Shown piece by piece: positions 7,978 through 17,993 of a stretch of 64,000 nucleotides of DNA. Positions within the stretch are counted from its first letter, which is position 1. Every line of letters starts with the position of its first letter. A program made the position numbers and the translations under genes. The DNA is taken from NCBI RefSeq assembly GCF_003668575.1, contig NZ_RCVZ01000002.1, forward strand, positions 124,001-188,000, in the 5' to 3' direction. This DNA comes from Falsibacillus albus. GTDB lineage: Bacteria > Bacillota > Bacilli > Bacillales > DSM-25281. Under the pieces are notes generated by a model. That model searched no databases, was not told where the DNA came from, and saw only the letters and a list, made by a program, of their open reading frames with translations.

Positions 7978-9675
7978 TTACTTTTCAATGTAAGCCCACT
8001 TGTAGCTGAAGTCAGCTCCGAATGGATGTACAACTAAATCTTTAACATATTTTTGCTGTAATACTGCTCTAGCGCGTTGGTATAATGGTCCGATACCAGC
8101 ATCTTGTTCAATCAAGATTTTTTCAGCTTTTTGAAGAGCTTCATAACGTTCTTTACTCTTATCAGGTGTTGCCAAAGTTGTTTGAGCTTCTTTGATCAAC
8201 TTGTCATACTCAGGGTCAGAGTAGCCGGATTTATTTTGAGATCCGCCTGTCAACCATAGATCAGAGAATGTCATTGGATCCTGATAGTCAGGGCCCCATC
8301 CAGCAACTTGGATGTCATAGTCTTGCTTAGAATCTAAATCAAGACGGATTTTGAAAGGTACTTCTTTAAGAGAAATTGATAAACCAGGAAGGTTTTTCTC
8401 TAATTGGTTTTTGAAATATGCATCCATGTTTTTGGAAACATCTGAATCTCCGCCTAGGATTTCAAGGCTTAGCTTGTCAGTTCCAAGCTCCTTCAGACCT
8501 TTTTGCCAATAATCTTGTGCTTTTTTTAGATCATACGTATTCATGTCTCCGTTTGCTTTTCGGAAATCATCTCCGTCTGGCGTTTTAACGAAGTCTTTTG
8601 GAACTTCATAGTTTGCAGGAACTGAACCGTTTGCAAGAACTGTATCTACCATTGATTGTTTATCGACTGCCAATGATAATGCAAAGCGGATGTTTTTGTT
8701 CGCAAGCGCTGTTTTCTTTCCGTTGCGCTCTTGGTTATATTTGAACCAGAAAATAGTAGGCTCAAGGTATTTGATTAAATCTTTATCGTTTTCATATTGT
8801 GCTACATATTCAGCACTCAAACCTACACGGTCGATTTTGCCTGTTTTGTAAAGGTTTACACCTGTACCTGTTTCTTTAACAACGTTTACGTTGATTGTTT
8901 TAAGTTTTACAGAATCTTTGTCCCAATAGTTGTCGTTCTTTTGGAATTTCCAAGAAAGACCAGTTCCGTTCCAATCACTCAATGTGAATGGTCCGTTGTA
9001 GATCATGTTGTCGCTGTTTGTTGCATATTTGTCGCCTTTTGATTCAACATATTTTTGATTTTGCGGATAGAAGATTGCAAATGACATTAAAGATTTGAAG
9101 TAAGGAACCGGACGCTCTAATGTAACTTCTAGAGTTTTATCGTCGATTGCTTTAACTCCCAATTGGTCTGGAGCCATTTTGCCATCTGCGATGTCAGCTG
9201 CGTTTTTGATGACGCCGCTCATCATGTAGGCACCATAAGGAGTTGCATTTTTCGGGTCGATTGTTTGTCTCCAAGCATATACGAAATCGTTCGCAGTTAC
9301 TGGATCACCGTTTGACCATTTTGCATCACGAAGTTTGAACGTGTAAGTCATTCCGTCTTCGCTCATTTTAGGCTCTTCAGCAGCCATCCCTAAAGTTGGC
9401 TTGTTGTCTTTGCCTAAACGCATTAATCCTTCAAATACTTGGTTCATGACGTTCAATGAAACTGCATCCTGTGCCATGATTGTATTCATGGTTGGGATTT
9501 CTGCACTTTCCGTAACATTCAATACTTGTTCAGCTGCAGGTGCTTCTTTGCCGCCTTTGTCTGAACCAGTGTTGCCGCCAGCATCTTTACTGTCATCTTT
9601 GCCGTAACAAGCAGACAAGAACATGCTGAGCACTAGCGATAAGCATAAAAGTAATAAAAATTTTGACTTCTTCAC
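7978..9675 (-). CDS. oppA: OppA, oligopeptide-binding lipoprotein
   Basis: This is the extracytoplasmic peptide-binding protein of the Opp importer (SBP family 5), 565 residues. The signal peptide ends in a lipobox, Leu-Ser-Ala-Cys, with the lipidated Cys at 23. A charged, glycine-rich linker follows, then the binding domain with family-5 hallmarks (TYTFKLRDAKWSNGDPV near residue 110, and DYQDPMTF late). In Bacillus Opp is needed for uptake of signalling peptides (Phr, CSF) and feeds competence and sporulation control. It is the first gene of oppABCDF, with a promoter and a CodY-like box directly upstream. Confidence 0.95.
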   Translation of the reverse strand: MKKSKFLLLLCLSLVLSMFLSACYGKDDSKDAGGNTGSDKGGKEAPAAEQVLNVTESAEIPTMNTIMAQDAVSLNVMNQVFEGLMRLGKDNKPTLGMAAEEPKMSEDGMTYTFKLRDAKWSNGDPVTANDFVYAWRQTIDPKNATPYGAYMMSGVIKNAADIADGKMAPDQLGVKAIDDKTLEVTLERPVPYFKSLMSFAIFYPQNQKYVESKGDKYATNSDNMIYNGPFTLSDWNGTGLSWKFQKNDNYWDKDSVKLKTINVNVVKETGTGVNLYKTGKIDRVGLSAEYVAQYENDKDLIKYLEPTIFWFKYNQERNGKKTALANKNIRFALSLAVDKQSMVDTVLANGSVPANYEVPKDFVKTPDGDDFRKANGDMNTYDLKKAQDYWQKGLKELGTDKLSLEILGGDSDVSKNMDAYFKNQLEKNLPGLSISLKEVPFKIRLDLDSKQDYDIQVAGWGPDYQDPMTFSDLWLTGGSQNKSGYSDPEYDKLIKEAQTTLATPDKSKERYEALQKAEKILIEQDAGIGPLYQRARAVLQQKYVKDLVVHPFGADFSYKWAYIEK

Positions 9676-9694
9676 TAGTAGACCTCCCTTTTTT

Positions 9695-9750
9695 ATTTTT
9701 CTGAAAAATTTCTACAATGATTATTATACATAAATTCAGAAGATTGTACA
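9695..9750 (-). promoter_or_regulatory. oppA promoter and CodY-like box
   Basis: On the minus strand a -35-like TGTACA (9745-9750) and a perfect TATAAT (9723-9728) are separated by 16 bases. Downstream, in the leader, 9695-9709 reads ATTTTTCTGAAAAAT, matching 13 of 15 positions of the CodY consensus AATTTTCWGAAAATT. CodY at this place would block elongation when branched-chain amino acids and GTP are plentiful. The remaining AT-rich sequence up to 10026 shows no gene or clear signal. Confidence 0.65.
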
Positions 9751-10026
9751 TTACTTTTTTTAAAAAAACTTTACATAATTGAAATATTTTTATTATTCAA
9801 TCAAAACTATTTCGGTTTCAGTAATAAAATTTTTCATTATATTTTAGGGCTGTAAAGTGTTGCCGTTAAGCCTTTTGCCCTAAATAAAAAATTTTACAAA
9901 TATAGCTTTTCTTCAAGATATCCCATGTGTTTCTTCCTTTATTTTCATTGTATGTGTTTCGAGAATTTTGTAATATAAAGACGAAAGCATTTCAATTGGA
10001 TGTCAATAAAAGAAGGGTGTAGATTT

Positions 10027-10383
10027 ATGCTTCGAAAAATTGCCAAGCAATTCCTTCCATCGCAGATCGTCATATTTGCGATTTTGTTCATTAAGTATCA
10101 TGGAATAACACTTGTCGACTATATAAATGTTTCTTTCTTGATCGGAGGCATATTCTTATTCTTTTCCATCTCAATCTTTTTGCTGAGCAGTGGATTTTTC
10201 GACTTGGTGACCCAAGGCTTCCGGCGAACGTTTGCCATCAATTCGAAGATGATCTCCAAAGAAGAGGTTGATGAAATGAGGCCATTGTCTGAGTTGATTA
10301 CGATTCCATATATTCCATCCATGATCAATGGCTTTCTATTATATGCGATTATGCTCATCTGCCTCTGGATATACTATTTATAG
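10027..10383 (+). CDS. Small membrane protein, DUF3899-like
   Basis: This 118-residue protein has three predicted membrane spans (about 12-30, 38-60 and 96-116) and a cytoplasmic loop in the middle carrying FRRTFAINSKMISKEEVDEMRPLSE. The layout and the RRTF...EEVDEMRPLSE stretch resemble the DUF3899 family, which has no known function. The frame is open from an ATG at 10000, but GAAGGGTG at 10012-10019 places the start at 10027. It lies immediately upstream of the trpS leader and is not part of its T-box unit. Confidence 0.72.
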   Translation: MLRKIAKQFLPSQIVIFAILFIKYHGITLVDYINVSFLIGGIFLFFSISIFLLSSGFFDLVTQGFRRTFAINSKMISKEEVDEMRPLSELITIPYIPSMINGFLLYAIMLICLWIYYL

Positions 10384-10394
10384 GAAGAAAAGGC

Positions 10395-10423
10395 TTGAAA
10401 ACAGTAATTAGATTCAATATAAT
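10395..10423 (+). promoter_or_regulatory. SigA promoter of trpS
   Basis: TTGAAA (10395-10400) and TATAAT (10418-10423) are separated by exactly 17 bases, a near-consensus housekeeping promoter. Transcription would start just before the T-box leader. Confidence 0.85.
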
Positions 10424-10429
10424 AATGTC

Positions 10430-10705
10430 ATCTATAAAAGAAGGCAGCGATAAAGAGTAGTATATTTGCTTCCCGTTTCCAGAGAGCTTGTGGGGCTGAA
10501 AACAAGCAGCGGCGCAAATGGAATGGACTTTTGAGCCTCGATCGTGAAAAGCCAGTGCCCAATAGCGATCGGCGTATGTCAAACGTTAACTTGACTCCAT
10601 ATTTTTATGGACTAAGGCGGCCGAATTTCGGCACTTAGGGTGGTACCGCGGATGTATAACCAACCATTCGTCCCTATTATTATTATTGGGATGGATGGTT
10701 TTTTG
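10430..10705 (+). promoter_or_regulatory. T-box riboswitch leader of trpS
   Basis: This is a full T-box leader. The diagnostic T-box sequence AGGGTGGTACCGCG is at 10637-10650, and the terminator arms (CAACCATTCGTCCC / GGGATGGATGGTT) with a T-run are at about 10661-10705. Upstream is the long stem I region with the AGAG/AGTA-type elements. Two TGGA sequences within AAATGGAATGGACTT can supply the tryptophan codon UGG as specifier. Uncharged tRNA-Trp would pair with the specifier and the T-box bulge, favouring the antiterminator and read-through into trpS. Confidence 0.93.
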
Positions 10706-10775
10706 TTTGTCACAACAAATTTTTGAGAAAGAGCCTTATGAAAAGTTATTTATTTAAAACCTTATTTATATATAG

Positions 10776-11777
<1,002 letters not shown>

Positions 11778-11786
11778 TTGACATTG

Positions 11787-11813
11787 GACCGGGTGAATAT
11801 CCCGGTCTTTTTT
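11787..11813 (+). terminator. trpS terminator
   Basis: GACCGGG pairs with CCCGGTC across a seven-base loop and is followed by six T, ten bases after the trpS stop. Confidence 0.92.
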
Positions 11814-11859
11814 ATATGATACTTTTTATAGAGTTTGTTGGTAATAATCAAAGATAAAA

Positions 11860-12055
11860 TAATTCACTATTCATTGTTGATTGGAGCGGAAGGTGCGAGA
11901 CCCCTCGAAGAAGTGATTTCAATGTCATAAGGGATCAGCGGGCAAGCTGAGACCCCTTATAGGTGCATGGAGGCTCACCCCGCCCCTCGGAAAGCGAGCA
12001 TCATTCCAGGGAAATCAACTCTACTGAAACCTGTGGATAAAAGCAACAAATTAAA
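11860..12055 (-). repeat. MITE-like intergenic repeat (family A)
   Basis: This copy is inverted relative to most others. It reads TTGATTGGAGCGGAAGGTGC near 11879, then a GC-rich middle with 'cggaaagcgagcatc', and ends near 'aaatcaactctactg' and 'aagcaacaaat'. It fills the trpS-yjbA gap, and nothing else is seen there. Confidence 0.75.
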
Positions 12056-12070
12056 AAAAGAGTGAAATTA

Positions 12071-12103
12071 AAAATCCTGAAAGCCATAAGCCTTCAGGAT
12101 TTT
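12071..12103 (-). terminator. yjbA terminator
   Basis: Perfect 11-base arms AAAATCCTGAA and TTCAGGATTTT flank an 11-base loop, just after the yjbA stop on the minus strand. The T-rich arm gives a terminator in either direction. Confidence 0.85.
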
Positions 12104-12109
12104 ATCAAA

Positions 12110-12859
12110 TTAATTCACACGAGGTCCATGCTCTACTTCCCACAGTTTTTCGAAGAAGGGCTGACCTTTTATCAAATTCTCACAAAAGTGGAGATGCTTT
12201 TCGTTCCATCCATGCTTCATATCTTCAAATAAGCCTGTCCATACTTCTTCAAAGTGCATTTCCTGTATTTCACGGTAAAGGTTCGGTGCCCATTCTGTGT
12301 ACCAATATCTGATCTGTGCTGTATTCTTCGTGCTGTATAATTGATCGAGAGCCATGAATAACAGCTGTTTTAATTGACGTTCCCGCCTTGTCAATCCGTT
12401 CATTAAATCTGGATCCGGAGATAAAATGTGATATTCCTTTTTGGTCTGACACGGGGAAAATGAAAATGACACCGGTTCGTGCATTTCGGTCATTTCATAG
12501 ACGAGCTGCTCTTGCCTCGGAATCAGCCTGCTCTTTCTGATCGGAATGTTATACCCTATCGTGTCCACCACTATGATGCCTGTCCCATCCGTTGCAACAA
12601 AACAATACTCTAATTGAATTCGTTCATGATTTTTTCGCAAGTATGCTTTGTGATATACCTCATCCAACAATTCTTTTGGGAGCTCCGCCAAGTCGTTTTC
12701 AATATAATGAAATAATACGGAATCCACTTTGATCAATGGGACTTGGTCAAGCAGTTCAATGACATCTTCTTTTCGCCATTCGTGAAAATGACAAATGTTG
12801 TAGCCGTTCTCTTCGCCTTCAAACCAATTTACCCAAACATCATGAAGATACAACATCAT
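12110..12859 (-). CDS. yjbA: YjbA, DUF3603 family protein of unknown function
   Basis: This is a soluble 249-residue protein with the size, sequence character and position (between trpS and the app operon) of B. subtilis YjbA. It has no signal peptide or membrane span. It is rich in aromatic and acidic residues ([35 protein letters not shown] at the start). No catalytic motif is recognisable and the function is unknown. The ATG follows GAGGGATAA. Confidence 0.85.
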   Translation of the reverse strand: MMLYLHDVWVNWFEGEENGYNICHFHEWRKEDVIELLDQVPLIKVDSVLFHYIENDLAELPKELLDEVYHKAYLRKNHERIQLEYCFVATDGTGIIVVDTIGYNIPIRKSRLIPRQEQLVYEMTEMHEPVSFSFSPCQTKKEYHILSPDPDLMNGLTRRERQLKQLLFMALDQLYSTKNTAQIRYWYTEWAPNLYREIQEMHFEEVWTGLFEDMKHGWNEKHLHFCENLIKGQPFFEKLWEVEHGPRVN

Positions 12860-12940
12860 TTATCCCTCGCTTCACAACTGTTTGTCATTCAGTATAGGCA
12901 TTGAAAAGTTAATTTATTCCTCGCTTTTAAAGTATCCCAC

Positions 12941-13186
12941 CTACTTTTTCTTTTTTGGTATATAGACGGTCATCGTAATTAGCAGAATTCCGATGATCAA
13001 AAGAAAAAATTCGATCCGAGTGGATACAAAACGGAAATATCCTGAAATACTCTCTCCGGCTGCGAGCATATTCAAATAGGCAATCAAGCTGACTCCACCT
13101 GTGACGGCAAGTCCAAATCCTGTCAGAAGGAAGAACATCCTAAAAAACATTTTTTCCACCAGCATCAATACTATCTTGGTTCTCAC
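12941..13186 (-). CDS. Small membrane protein of unknown function
   Basis: This 81-residue protein has two hydrophobic segments (about 15-40 and 58-75) and a basic C-terminus ending in four lysines. The start is a GTG preceded by GAGGGTG; an internal ATG at residue 8 is an alternative. It lies between yjbA and appC on the same strand. The family is not recognised. Its placement suggests only co-location, not a role in peptide transport. Confidence 0.62.
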   Translation of the reverse strand: MRTKIVLMLVEKMFFRMFFLLTGFGLAVTGGVSLIAYLNMLAAGESISGYFRFVSTRIEFFLLIIGILLITMTVYIPKKKK

Positions 13187-13277
13187 CTGTCACCCTCATC
13201 ACCTTCATACTTGTCCATTTTTAGTATGTATATTCCATTCAATTTCAAATAGCACTATTATTATATTGAACAAAAAA

Positions 13278-13304
13278 AATCTACCATTCCTTGGATGGTA
13301 GATT
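13278..13304 (-). terminator. app operon terminator
   Basis: AATCTACCAT and ATGGTAGATT form a perfect 10-base stem at the appC stop; the minus-strand read ends in a long T-run (complement of 13270-13277). Confidence 0.88.
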
Positions 13305-14212
13305 TATCTTCGTGATTTTGGATTGAGCGCATCCTTGATTCCTTCTCCCACAAAGTTGATGGAAAGGATCGTGAATACAATCGCCAATGCCGGCGGCACC
13401 CACATCCACGGCTTGGACTGTAGGACGTCAGGTTCATTTGCAAAAGATAGCATAGTCCCCCAACTCGGTGTTTCAGCAGGGACACCAAATCCCAAATAGC
13501 TCAATGCGGATTCGGCTACGATCATACCAGCGAAAGTGATAGTCGCCTGAACAATTATGGTTGATAGAACATTAGGCAGAAGGTGCTTCATGATCACTTT
13601 AAATGGTGAACAGCCAATTGAAACGGCTGAAAGGACAAATTCATTTTCCTTCTCGGCTAAAATTTTACTCCTTACAATCCTGGCAATCCCACCCCAGCTC
13701 AATAAGCCGATGACGAGGATTAAGACCCATAAGCCATTGAGTTTTCCAAATAAAATCGTATTCAATACGATGACGAATACTAAAAATGGGAAGTTAAGGA
13801 CAAAATCCGTGAAACGCATCAGCGCACTGTCCACTATCCCACCGAAATACCCGGCAATCGATCCAATGATTGTGCCGATAACGATGACAAATAATGTACA
13901 GGAGATTCCCACTAGAAGTGAAATCCTGCCGCCATAAAGCAGACGTGTGTAAACGTCCCGTCCACTTTTATCCGTTCCCAGCCAATGGTCGGCCGAAGGA
14001 TTCAATGACATCTGTCCGATATTCACCTTGACGATGTCCTGGGTTGTGATATATGGGGCCAAAAATGAAAGGATCATAACAAAAATTAAAAAGATAAAGC
14101 TGACCATCGCAATTTTATTATTCAAGAATTTTCTTCGAGCAATGGCCCAGGGAGATAAGCTTTTCGGAGCTTTAGCTCCAGGTGTGGTCGATTTTTGAGT
14201 TACAATTTCCAA
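13304..14212 (-). CDS. appC: AppC, oligopeptide ABC transporter permease
   Basis: This permease of the second oligopeptide importer has 302 residues. It has a cytoplasmic N-terminus, a first span at about 33-54, the LGTDKSGRDVYTRLLYGGR loop, and the EAA-type coupling loop VLSAVSIGCSPFKVIMKHLLPN. It is last in appD-appF-appA-appB-appC, the gene order of B. subtilis. It follows appB by 12 bases. It should form a heterodimeric channel with AppB. Confidence 0.94.
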   Translation of the reverse strand: MEIVTQKSTTPGAKAPKSLSPWAIARRKFLNNKIAMVSFIFLIFVMILSFLAPYITTQDIVKVNIGQMSLNPSADHWLGTDKSGRDVYTRLLYGGRISLLVGISCTLFVIVIGTIIGSIAGYFGGIVDSALMRFTDFVLNFPFLVFVIVLNTILFGKLNGLWVLILVIGLLSWGGIARIVRSKILAEKENEFVLSAVSIGCSPFKVIMKHLLPNVLSTIIVQATITFAGMIVAESALSYLGFGVPAETPSWGTMLSFANEPDVLQSKPWMWVPPALAIVFTILSINFVGEGIKDALNPKSRR

Positions 14213-14224
14213 TTGCCATTCCTC

Positions 14225-15190
14225 CTATTCCATCCTGATGCGAGGGTCAACTACACCATAAAGAATGTCTGCTATCAGATTTCCAAATAACGTTAAAAAT
14301 GAAAACATCATTGTCAAACTCATCAATACCGAATAATCCTTGGAAGTAACCGAACTCAAAAATAGTTGTCCGATTCCCGGGTAAGTAAAAATCGTTTCCG
14401 TAATGATTGCCCCGCCAACGATGGCAACGATATCAAACCCAAGGAAAGTAATCAACGGAATGACAGAGTTTCGCATTATATGTTTATTATAAATGATGGT
14501 TTCAGGTGTACCTTTTGCCCTTGCTGTCCTGACAAAGTCTTTGCGGCTGTTTTCAATAATATCATTTCGTAAAAATTGAGTGTAGCTGGCAGTACTGAGG
14601 AGCCCCAGTACAATGGCTGGCAATAGGACATGATGCATCCTGCTTATCCAATAACTCAAGGAACCTTCCTCAAGTCCAATGTCGACTGTTCCATTCGAAG
14701 GGAACCAGCCCAGATAAAACGCAAAAATATAAATGGCGAATACACCGGCAACAAATGATGGGAGCGCCAAACCTAGATAATTGGCTCCGCCAATGATATG
14801 ATCACCTATCGTATACGGCTTCCTTCCTGCAAACGTCCCCATAATAAATGCAAGGATGTAGGTCAGAACAATTGAAGTCAATCCTAAAAGGATCGTATTC
14901 GGCAAGCGTTCCATAATGATTTGACTCGCTGGGATCTTATACCTGAACGACTTTCCAAAATCCCCATGAACGAAATCATTAATCCAATGGAAATACTGCT
15001 CATAAATCGGATCATTATAACCAAGCTTTTCCCGCATTTCTGCGATATATGTAGGATCCGTATTTGTCGGATCAATTTCCCCACTGAGGGAATCCCCTGG
15101 CATTAACTTTGCCAGGGTAAACACTACAATGGAGATAAGGAAGAGCATAGGAATCATGCCGAGTAAGCGTCTTAATGAGTATTTGAGCAT
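14225..15190 (-). CDS. appB: AppB, oligopeptide ABC transporter permease
   Basis: This permease has 321 residues. The N-terminal span (MLKYSLRRLLGMIPMLFLISIVVFTL pattern) is followed by the conserved KLMPGDSL loop, then five further spans. The EAA loop is RTARAKGTPETIIYNKHIMRNSVIPL. It lies 35 bases after appA. The extracytoplasmic loop between spans 1 and 2 is longer than in OppB here. Confidence 0.94.
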   Translation of the reverse strand: MLKYSLRRLLGMIPMLFLISIVVFTLAKLMPGDSLSGEIDPTNTDPTYIAEMREKLGYNDPIYEQYFHWINDFVHGDFGKSFRYKIPASQIIMERLPNTILLGLTSIVLTYILAFIMGTFAGRKPYTIGDHIIGGANYLGLALPSFVAGVFAIYIFAFYLGWFPSNGTVDIGLEEGSLSYWISRMHHVLLPAIVLGLLSTASYTQFLRNDIIENSRKDFVRTARAKGTPETIIYNKHIMRNSVIPLITFLGFDIVAIVGGAIITETIFTYPGIGQLFLSSVTSKDYSVLMSLTMMFSFLTLFGNLIADILYGVVDPRIRME

Positions 15191-15225
15191 TATGCATTCT
15201 CCTTATCTAAATGTGCTGCTGATTA

Positions 15226-16947
15226 TTATTGCTTGATCCACCATTCATTCGGTGAATTATATCCTGAAACATCAAGCGTTACGTTTTGGACGCGTTTGCT
15301 GATTGCCCAAGCATCTTGAAGCTCCATGATTGGAATGACAGGAACTTCTTCATTGAATAGCTTTTGCCATTCAAGATAGATTTGTTTTTCTTTATCCTGG
15401 TCAGTTCCCACAACATCGATATCAGTTGCATCATTCAACAATTGGTCAGATTTTTCGTTGACCCAGCGAGGATAGTTCCAAACTGCTTTAGATCCCCAAA
15501 GCGCTGTTTGGTCCGGATCTGCTCCGACTCCCCAGCCGCCGTAGAATACTTCGATGGATGGATCGTCTTTTTCAAGCTCATCATAATAAAGGTTGACATC
15601 TGTCATTGTAAGCTTCGTTTTCAAACCGACAGCTTCCCAATATTGCGTAAGTGCTTTTGCACGCGCTTCATATGTCGGGTTTCCTGTCGCATAGTGAGCA
15701 AAGTTCACAACAAATTTCTTGCCGTTTGGATCTTCACGGAATCCGTCGCCATCTACATCTTTATAGCCAGCTTCATCAAGCAATTGCTTCGCTTTTTCCG
15801 GATCAAACTTGTAATCGTTCGGAAGGTCCTTGTTGTCTGCTGCAATCCAGTGGGAAGATGGAACCGGTGTATTCAAAGGAGTTCCCAATCCACTGAAGAA
15901 TGCTTTTACCCACTCATCACGATTGATCGCATAAAGCATCGCTTGGCGTAATCTCTTATCCTGATATTTCGGTTTGTCCATAACGTTTTTCTTGCCATCG
16001 AAGTGGCCGAGTTTGAAGCCGACATAGTAATAACTTGTTCCAGGTACCTTTTCTACATTAACTGTATCCAGCTTCTCGATTTCAGGCAGAAGCGTTGGAT
16101 GGAATGCAGTCATATCGACTCCGCCGTTTTGAAGCTCTCCGACAGTCAATGAACCATCGATTACTTTAACGATGATCTTGTCGATATGAGGCTTGCCTTG
16201 CCAGTAATCATCGAATCTTGTAAGCTCAACGGACTCACCAGGGATTACTTTTGTTACTTTGAATGGTCCCAATCCTACAGGGTGAAGGCGGACTTGATCG
16301 GATTCTTCCATTTTGGATGGGTCGATGCCTTCAAATTCCTTGCGGGATAATGGATATGTCCATAAATTGTCTAAATTGTTTACGCGTGCCTTATCAAATG
16401 TAACCTGCGCTGTATAGTCATCGATTACTTTAAAGCCCGCAATGTGATCGGTTTTCTTATCGTGGAAATCTTGCGCTCCCTCGATTGTGTTTACATTTGT
16501 CCAGCGCGGGCTGTCCGGTCCGATTGTCGCGATTGTTTCAAGGGCAAACTGCCAATCTTGAACTTTCAGCTCTTCACCATTCTGCCACTTGACGCCTTTT
16601 TTGAATGTAAATGTGAATACTTTGTTGTCATCCGTTTTCCAGCTTGCAATGTTCGGTTCTGCTTTAAGGTTTTTATCGTATTTGATCAACCCTTCATCAA
16701 ATAAGCTTAAAATTTCAGCATCCGATTGGTCTCCGTAGAAGTTCCAGTTCAAGATTCCCTTGAACTCGGCTTCCATCGCATATGTCAATGTACCGCCATC
16801 TTGAGGACCAGTTGCTTCTTGGCCGCTTCCTTTATTATCATTGTCTTTTGAGTTTGTACTCGTTTTATCTTTGCCGCCGCAGGCAGCCAAGAACATTGAC
16901 AACACCAGCACAAGGGTTGTCAGCCACAATAACGATCGTTTTCTCAT
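15226..16947 (-). CDS. appA: AppA, oligopeptide-binding lipoprotein
   Basis: This SBP family 5 peptide-binding protein has 573 residues. The signal peptide has a lipobox Leu-Ala-Ala-Cys with the lipidated Cys at 23, followed by a Ser/Asn/Lys-rich linker and the binding domain (VFTFTFKKGVKWQNGE near residue 110). In the B. subtilis laboratory strain appA is frameshifted; here the frame is intact, so the App system should be functional. It is the third gene of the operon, after both ATPase genes. Confidence 0.94.
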   Translation of the reverse strand: MRKRSLLWLTTLVLVLSMFLAACGGKDKTSTNSKDNDNKGSGQEATGPQDGGTLTYAMEAEFKGILNWNFYGDQSDAEILSLFDEGLIKYDKNLKAEPNIASWKTDDNKVFTFTFKKGVKWQNGEELKVQDWQFALETIATIGPDSPRWTNVNTIEGAQDFHDKKTDHIAGFKVIDDYTAQVTFDKARVNNLDNLWTYPLSRKEFEGIDPSKMEESDQVRLHPVGLGPFKVTKVIPGESVELTRFDDYWQGKPHIDKIIVKVIDGSLTVGELQNGGVDMTAFHPTLLPEIEKLDTVNVEKVPGTSYYYVGFKLGHFDGKKNVMDKPKYQDKRLRQAMLYAINRDEWVKAFFSGLGTPLNTPVPSSHWIAADNKDLPNDYKFDPEKAKQLLDEAGYKDVDGDGFREDPNGKKFVVNFAHYATGNPTYEARAKALTQYWEAVGLKTKLTMTDVNLYYDELEKDDPSIEVFYGGWGVGADPDQTALWGSKAVWNYPRWVNEKSDQLLNDATDIDVVGTDQDKEKQIYLEWQKLFNEEVPVIPIMELQDAWAISKRVQNVTLDVSGYNSPNEWWIKQ

Positions 16948-16976
16948 TGTTTTCCCCCCAAAAATATTTGTGATTC

Positions 16977-17993
16977 TTAATCATACAGGATACAAGCTAC
17001 ACTATGACCAGGCTTCACCTCCTTTAAAGTCGGCTTGACCTTCGAGCAATCCTCTTTTGCCATCGGACAGCGCGTATGGAACGGACAACCGGTTGGCGGA
17101 TTCACAGGACTCGGGACATCTCCCTGAAGGACGATCCGCTCTTTTTTCCTCTTTGGATCCGCTTCAGGAATGGCCGAAATCAATGCTTGTGTATATGGGT
17201 GAAGCGGTTCGCTGTAGATGTCATTTTTATCGGAAATTTCCACCAGATTCCCTAAGTACATGACCCCGATTCTGTCACTCATATGTTTGACGACGCTCAA
17301 ATCATGGGCAATGAATAAATATGTAAGATCGAACTCATTCTGGAGCTCTTTCAAAAGATTCAACACCTGCGATTGCACTGAGACATCCAGTGCGGAAACA
17401 GGTTCATCGGCGACGATCAGCTTCGGCTTCAATGCCAATGCCCGTGCTATTCCAATACGCTGGCGCTGACCTCCGGAAAATTCATGTGCATATTTGTAAT
17501 ACGCGTCATCAGGAAGGCCGACTCGATTCAACAGCTCGATCACTTCATCTTTCAGCGCCTTCATGCTCTTCCCTGTAAAATTCCTGATTGGCTCCGACAC
17601 GATATCCCCGACCATTTGCATCGGATTCAGCGAAGCGTACGGATCTTGGAAGACCATCTGAAAATCTTGCCTTGCATCCCGCAAGCTTTTGCCATTTAAT
17701 TTCGTAATGTCTGTACCATCAAATAAAATTTCCCCTTCTGTTGGATTGAGGAGCCTTAGGATGGTTCTTCCGGCAGTGGACTTTCCACACCCGGACTCGC
17801 CTACAAGCCCCAGCGTTTCACCTTTTTTTATTTCAAAGCTTACATCATCCACCGCTTTGACATGCGCTACTGTCCTGCGGAAGAAACCGCCTTTAACAGG
17901 ATAGTAGGTTTTAAGATTGCGGATTTCCAATAGGTTGTCATGATCCATGACCCCTGTACTTCCATTCCCCTGTTTTAGTTCCGTGGTGCTCAT
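16977..17993 (-). CDS. appF: AppF, oligopeptide ABC transporter ATP-binding protein
   Basis: This ATPase subunit has 338 residues. Walker [10 protein letters not shown] is at about 63-71, the signature is FSGGQRQR, Walker B is KLIVADEP. The C-terminal extension keeps the four-cysteine pattern (GCPFHTRCPMAKEDC...VAC), which in characterised dipeptide-transporter ATPases binds an Fe-S cluster. The ATG overlaps the appD stop by one base, so translation is likely coupled. Confidence 0.95.
   Translation of the reverse strand: MSTTELKQGNGSTGVMDHDNLLEIRNLKTYYPVKGGFFRRTVAHVKAVDDVSFEIKKGETLGLVGESGCGKSTAGRTILRLLNPTEGEILFDGTDITKLNGKSLRDARQDFQMVFQDPYASLNPMQMVGDIVSEPIRNFTGKSMKALKDEVIELLNRVGLPDDAYYKYAHEFSGGQRQRIGIARALALKPKLIVADEPVSALDVSVQSQVLNLLKELQNEFDLTYLFIAHDLSVVKHMSDRIGVMYLGNLVEISDKNDIYSEPLHPYTQALISAIPEADPKRKKERIVLQGDVPSPVNPPTGCPFHTRCPMAKEDCSKVKPTLKEVKPGHSVACILYD

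Noticed and set aside
15364-15951. A 195-codon open frame on the plus strand
   Set aside because: It is antisense to appA and its translation (Phe/Ile/Cys-rich) resembles no family.
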